Positions 60,350-64,000 of a stretch of DNA of 64,000 bases are shown in pieces (the first letter of the stretch is position 1; each line of letters opens with the position of its first letter). This DNA is from Vibrio sinus (lineage in GTDB: Bacteria; Pseudomonadota; Gammaproteobacteria; Enterobacterales; Vibrionaceae). The DNA lies in assembly GCF_023634645.1 (NCBI RefSeq), contig NZ_JAMKMR010000008.1, positions 1-64,000 of the forward strand, given 5' to 3'. The notes under the pieces are model-generated. The model searched no databases, was not told the DNA's origin, and worked only from the letters and a program-made list of their open reading frames with translations. Position numbers and translations under genes: made by a program.

Positions 60350-63300
60350 AGTGTTGCCTCTGTTACTTGAAGCTCCAGTTCTTTTACAAAGTCCTGAGCA
60401 GACAACTCCTTGTTCGCCAGGCGTCGTGCCAATTCATGAAATCGGATAGTTGAAGGGTCTATGGCGTTGGGTTGCCCAAGCTGCCCTTTTGACGGAGCAA
60501 TTGGGTGCAAAAACTGACTATCCCAATCAAGGGTGATTGCCTCCGAAGCCAAAGCCTTAGCCTCAGAGTATTCTTCAGCGGATATCTCGCCAATTTCATG
60601 TAGGTACCCCATAGCCTCATCGCCTAAACCCGCGATAATCCGGAGTTTTACGTTGAGGATTTCGGGTTCACGAGCTTCGTCATCAATAAATGCTCGTTTG
60701 CGACTTCTCTCTAGTACATCAGTCGCTTTGGCACTGGTGTGTGCACCGTACAACCGATACTGAGCGGGGAAACAAGGCGAGGCGAGATAAGACCAGAAGG
60801 ATTTAAACGCCTTTCTTGGATCAGGTACCAAGCCCAGTTTGATACCGATAATAAGACAAGTGACTGGCACCATGATGATGGCATTGGGATCCACTTGATT
60901 TGAAAGCTCCGTTTGGCTCAAGCGATAGTTTCCAGACGCTACCTGCGCATACCAACGAGAGACGATTTCTAGATAAGGAAATGTGCCAATGACGCCTATT
61001 TCCTGCAATGCGCTCTGGTTAAACAGCATGGGCTCTTCTCGGTAAAACAGTCCCATCGCAAAGTCCTTAGCCGGATCGATGCCTTCAAGGCAACGCATAC
61101 CACCGCGGGTATCGTAACCTGTGCATAAAACAACAATATCAATGTCAGCAATCACTTGAGAGCGATCTTCATGAATACAAGATGTTTCATTAAACTGCTC
61201 TACCTGCCCGTAGAGCGTAGTAATGCGCCCAGAATCAACCAACCCGGCGACTTCTTCATTGATATGGATAAAAGGGTGCACGCGAAATTCTTCTAGGCTA
61301 GGCATCATACCGCTACCCTGCATAGAGCTATGGTAGTCAGGAACGGCTTGCTCCAGCCTATCTAAGTTTCGTTGCGCTCTATCTCTTTCAGGCATCAATA
61401 GGTAGGCCGGTGAAACAAAATCATTGGGTAAAAAACCGACCATACGTGGCAAAATGAATTTTTTGGACCGGATACTCCAAAACACTTTATCCGCAACTTT
61501 GCTGGCTTCACCAGCAATATCCATCCCACTTACACCATTACCTACAACAAGAACACGCTTCCCTTTGAACAGATCGTTGTCATAATATTGCCCAGCGTGG
61601 ATGACCTGACCTTTGAAATTATCTAAACCCGGTATCCTAGCCTTACGTGGAGTGTGGTAACGTCCCGCACAAAGTGCCACACCATCATAAGTTTCTGTCC
61701 TCTGGCTACCGCCGCTTTCAACCACTACCTTCCACTTTTCACCTTGCTGTTTGACTGAAACAACTCGAGTATCGAGTGTGATATAACGCTTTAAATCAAA
61801 ATGCTCGGCATACGCTTCAAGATAAGCACGAACATCGGAGACTCCAGGAAACATGTCTTTTGCCATCTCAGGATAGAAGTCAGAAAAGAAGCTAGTGTCT
61901 TTAGAATTTTGGAATCGAGTCGTTTTGTAAACGCCGCTGTTTTTGTGTTGATAGAGATTCCAGACCCCACCTAATTGCACTTGGCTCTCATAAATCGTAG
62001 GCAGTTGGCCTTCTTCTAGTAATGATTTCGCCATGACCAGTCCACCAGGGCCAGCGCCAATAACACAAATTCTCTTGGCTTTGTTCTGATTGTCTTGCGT
62101 ATCTAAAGCGCTGCTGCGCGATACGTGGACTTGATGGTGTTGAGTAAGACGGTATGTTTTCTGCTGTAGCGGATATGGCGGTAATGCAATCCGAGCCGCG
62201 CCTTTATCCTGATACAGGGAAGAAAATGACGCATCTCCACCACCCACCCAATCAATAGCCAAGCTTGCCTCTTGTCCAGATGCATTAACATACGCGCCCA
62301 TAGCGCCGGGTAATCCTTTCGAACAGAATAAGAATTTAGGAAGATTGAAATGATCAGGATCGGATTGAGCACGCAATATGTGTAGGTAGCAACGTATTTG
62401 TTCTTCTAACTCTTTGACGGAAGAAGCAAGTACTGCAAATCTCATCTTCATAGGCTGGCGTGCAACCGCTAAGCTATAAGCCAAATCCAAAGCACGTAAA
62501 TCCTGGCTAGCTTTAAAAAAGCTCAGTATATCATCAAGAAGAACTTCAAGCTGAGTCTCTGTGCGAGCAGAAAACACAAATAGATAGGAATTTATATCCG
62601 ACTTAAGAGTACTTATTGGTTTAGCATTTTGAGAATGCGGAGTAGAAGCATTTTGCAGAATGAGGTGGGCGGCGGCGCCAAAACCATAACTGGTTATCCC
62701 TGCACGTCTAAGGTTTTTATTCCAAGCTTTATTTTCATCTGAAAGATGGAAGTCAGCACCAGAAACAGATTTTGCACTGTTCGCCAGCCCTGGAATAGCT
62801 GGCATGACACCATGACGCATAGCGAGTATGACCTTAAATAAAGCGGCCATACCAGATGCAACTTCCGCGTGCCCCATAACGGGTTTAAGGCTACCTAGAG
62901 TGTGATATTCAGTATTGTTAGACTGGCGTACATAAGCATTATTGGTCGCCTCAAACTCAACGTTGTCCCCAATGACTGAACCTGTACCATGCATTTCAAG
63001 ATAATCGATACTTTCCGCGGGAAGCCCACTGTCTTGAAGCGCACTTGATAACGCCATGTTAATCGCTCTTGGGTTAGGGGCAGCCAAAGAGCTCGCCTTG
63101 CCTCCATGACTCACTCCTGTCCCTTTAATCACCGCATGAATTTCGTCACCATCTTCAATCGCTTTGTGCAAAGGTTTAAGTATGATAGCCGCGACAGCTT
63201 CGGATCGTACGTATCCACGGCCATCCTGCTGAAAAGATCGAGTCATTCCGTCATGGCTCAGCAATCCCATTGTATCATAACTGTTGTGATAGTCAGCTGA

Positions 63301-63987
63301 CAAAAGCAGGTTAACACCGCCAACAATAGCCTGTTCACATTCGCCTTCTCGAATGGATTTAACGGCTCGATGAACGGCAAGCAACGATGATGAACACGTC
63401 GCTTCAACCACTTCACTAGGCCCAATAAGATCAAATACATAGGATACTCGACCCGGGATCATAGAGGAGAGATGAGAGGTCGCAAAATAGCCGACATTGT
63501 CCGAATTACGTATTGCACGTTCAGCGTAAGCATTTGGCGCCGCTGCAATAAAAACCCCTGTTTTGTTTTTAGAAAATTCGGCTGGAGCAATTCGCGCATC
63601 TTCGAGGGCATGCCAAACACATGTCAACATAAGACGCTGTTGGGGGTCCATGATGGCAGCTTCTTTGGGTGATATGTGAAAATGGCCGGGATCAAAATCA
63701 AATGCATTAGAGATAAACCCTCCCCAAAAAGGAGTCGAGTTGTCGGTCGTGTCCTTTTTCAACCAAAAGAGTCTATCCTCAGGGGCTTCAGTAATGACAC
63801 TCCTTCCTGTCGCTATATTGTTCCAGAATTCATCTAACGAGGAAGCTCCTGGGAAACGGCCTGCCATACCTATGATAGCGACGTCTTTACTTCCGATGGA
63901 CTCAGCTTCCGATTGAGATGCATCCAAAGAGGTAGACCCGGTATTTTTAGATCTCTTGTCACACTTGTTAGCACCGTTACGAATCAT
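60346..63987 (-). CDS. trans-AT PKS: KS-flavin monooxygenase (5' end may lie outside the window)
   Basis: At least 1213 residues: KS (about 34-450), linker ending LPPYPLQQKTYRL, then a flavin monooxygenase (about 636-1025) and a C-terminal tail of about 190 residues ending in a docking-like helix (LARRLANKELSAQDFVKEL). The FMO has FAD loop GAGPGG, fingerprint FKGQVIHAGQYY (FxGxxxHxxxY) and NADPH loop GNGVSG. KS motifs are EATCSSS and GHAEVASG, with an unusual HGTGSVIGDNVE. There is no ACP; the next protein's N-terminal ACP must serve it. The frame stays open upstream of the ATG at 63987 to the window edge, and no ribosome-binding site precedes that ATG. The gene may therefore start further right. 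Confidence 0.9.
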   Translation of the reverse strand: MIRNGANKCDKRSKNTGSTSLDASQSEAESIGSKDVAIIGMAGRFPGASSLDEFWNNIATGRSVITEAPEDRLFWLKKDTTDNSTPFWGGFISNAFDFDPGHFHISPKEAAIMDPQQRLMLTCVWHALEDARIAPAEFSKNKTGVFIAAAPNAYAERAIRNSDNVGYFATSHLSSMIPGRVSYVFDLIGPSEVVEATCSSSLLAVHRAVKSIREGECEQAIVGGVNLLLSADYHNSYDTMGLLSHDGMTRSFQQDGRGYVRSEAVAAIILKPLHKAIEDGDEIHAVIKGTGVSHGGKASSLAAPNPRAINMALSSALQDSGLPAESIDYLEMHGTGSVIGDNVEFEATNNAYVRQSNNTEYHTLGSLKPVMGHAEVASGMAALFKVILAMRHGVMPAIPGLANSAKSVSGADFHLSDENKAWNKNLRRAGITSYGFGAAAHLILQNASTPHSQNAKPISTLKSDINSYLFVFSARTETQLEVLLDDILSFFKASQDLRALDLAYSLAVARQPMKMRFAVLASSVKELEEQIRCYLHILRAQSDPDHFNLPKFLFCSKGLPGAMGAYVNASGQEASLAIDWVGGGDASFSSLYQDKGAARIALPPYPLQQKTYRLTQHHQVHVSRSSALDTQDNQNKAKRICVIGAGPGGLVMAKSLLEEGQLPTIYESQVQLGGVWNLYQHKNSGVYKTTRFQNSKDTSFFSDFYPEMAKDMFPGVSDVRAYLEAYAEHFDLKRYITLDTRVVSVKQQGEKWKVVVESGGSQRTETYDGVALCAGRYHTPRKARIPGLDNFKGQVIHAGQYYDNDLFKGKRVLVVGNGVSGMDIAGEASKVADKVFWSIRSKKFILPRMVGFLPNDFVSPAYLLMPERDRAQRNLDRLEQAVPDYHSSMQGSGMMPSLEEFRVHPFIHINEEVAGLVDSGRITTLYGQVEQFNETSCIHEDRSQVIADIDIVVLCTGYDTRGGMRCLEGIDPAKDFAMGLFYREEPMLFNQSALQEIGVIGTFPYLEIVSRWYAQVASGNYRLSQTELSNQVDPNAIIMVPVTCLIIGIKLGLVPDPRKAFKSFWSYLASPCFPAQYRLYGAHTSAKATDVLERSRKRAFIDDEAREPEILNVKLRIIAGLGDEAMGYLHEIGEISAEEYSEAKALASEAITLDWDSQFLHPIAPSKGQLGQPNAIDPSTIRFHELARRLANKELSAQDFVKELELQVTEATL

Positions 63988-64000
63988 CAGCTGAACTTGA

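Noticed and set aside
1..64000. CRISPR arrays, tRNA or rRNA genes, prophage genes
   Set aside because: No regularly spaced direct repeats, cloverleaf sequences, rRNA signatures or phage proteins were recognised on either strand.

Overview
The window reads as a chromosomal segment of a marine-type gammaproteobacterium of moderate GC (Vibrionales, Alteromonadales or Oceanospirillales are my guesses; no marker gene fixes the genus). About 10 kb of ordinary and regulatory genes at the left precede some 54 kb of one minus-strand biosynthetic operon that runs off the right edge.

Left flank (1-9.8 kb): a periplasmic substrate-binding protein and a membrane GGDEF-EAL protein (both minus); an MFS multidrug-type transporter with a Fur-box-like site at its start; a Gfo/Idh/MocA oxidoreductase; a second periplasmic binding protein; and a GFA-type zinc protein. 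A PAS-LuxR regulator (minus) and an XRE regulator (plus) then stand back to back over a palindrome-rich gap. Two diverged copies of a ~133-nt structured element lie on the minus strand at 7627-7759 and 9540-9671. Each ends in a Rho-independent terminator, so they look like a pair of small RNAs. The second lies just downstream of the operon and may also terminate it.

Right part (9.8-64 kb): a trans-AT polyketide synthase/NRPS assembly line, transcribed from right to left. It has no AT domain in any module, and no trans-AT gene is visible. In transcription order: [KS-FMO] | [ACP, KS0-DH*-MT] | [ACP, KS-DH-KR-ACP, C-A(Gly)-PCP] | [KS-DH-KR-ACP-ACP, KS-KR-ACP, KS-FMO-ACP, KS-DH-KR-ACP, KS-KR] | [cMT-ACP, KS-DH-KR-ACP, KS-ACP, KS-KR-ACP] | [KS-DH*-ACP-TE]. 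These are followed by a phosphopantetheinyl transferase, a PptH-like metallophosphoesterase and a free ACP.

The domain order reads well as a benzolactone-enamide pathway of the lobatamide type. The first flavin oxidation module plus MT would make an O-methyl oxime from an off-window glycine starter. One extension gives the enoyl unit, and a second glycine gives the amide/enamide nitrogen. The second flavin module would insert a backbone oxygen (ester). The last three modules (no reduction, KR only, DH-like plus TE) have the 6-methylsalicylate logic needed for a salicylate ring closed by the thioesterase. This product call is inference from collinearity. The split oxidation modules, the inactive KS, the holo-ACP maturation/removal pair and the duplicated RNA element are read directly from the sequence.
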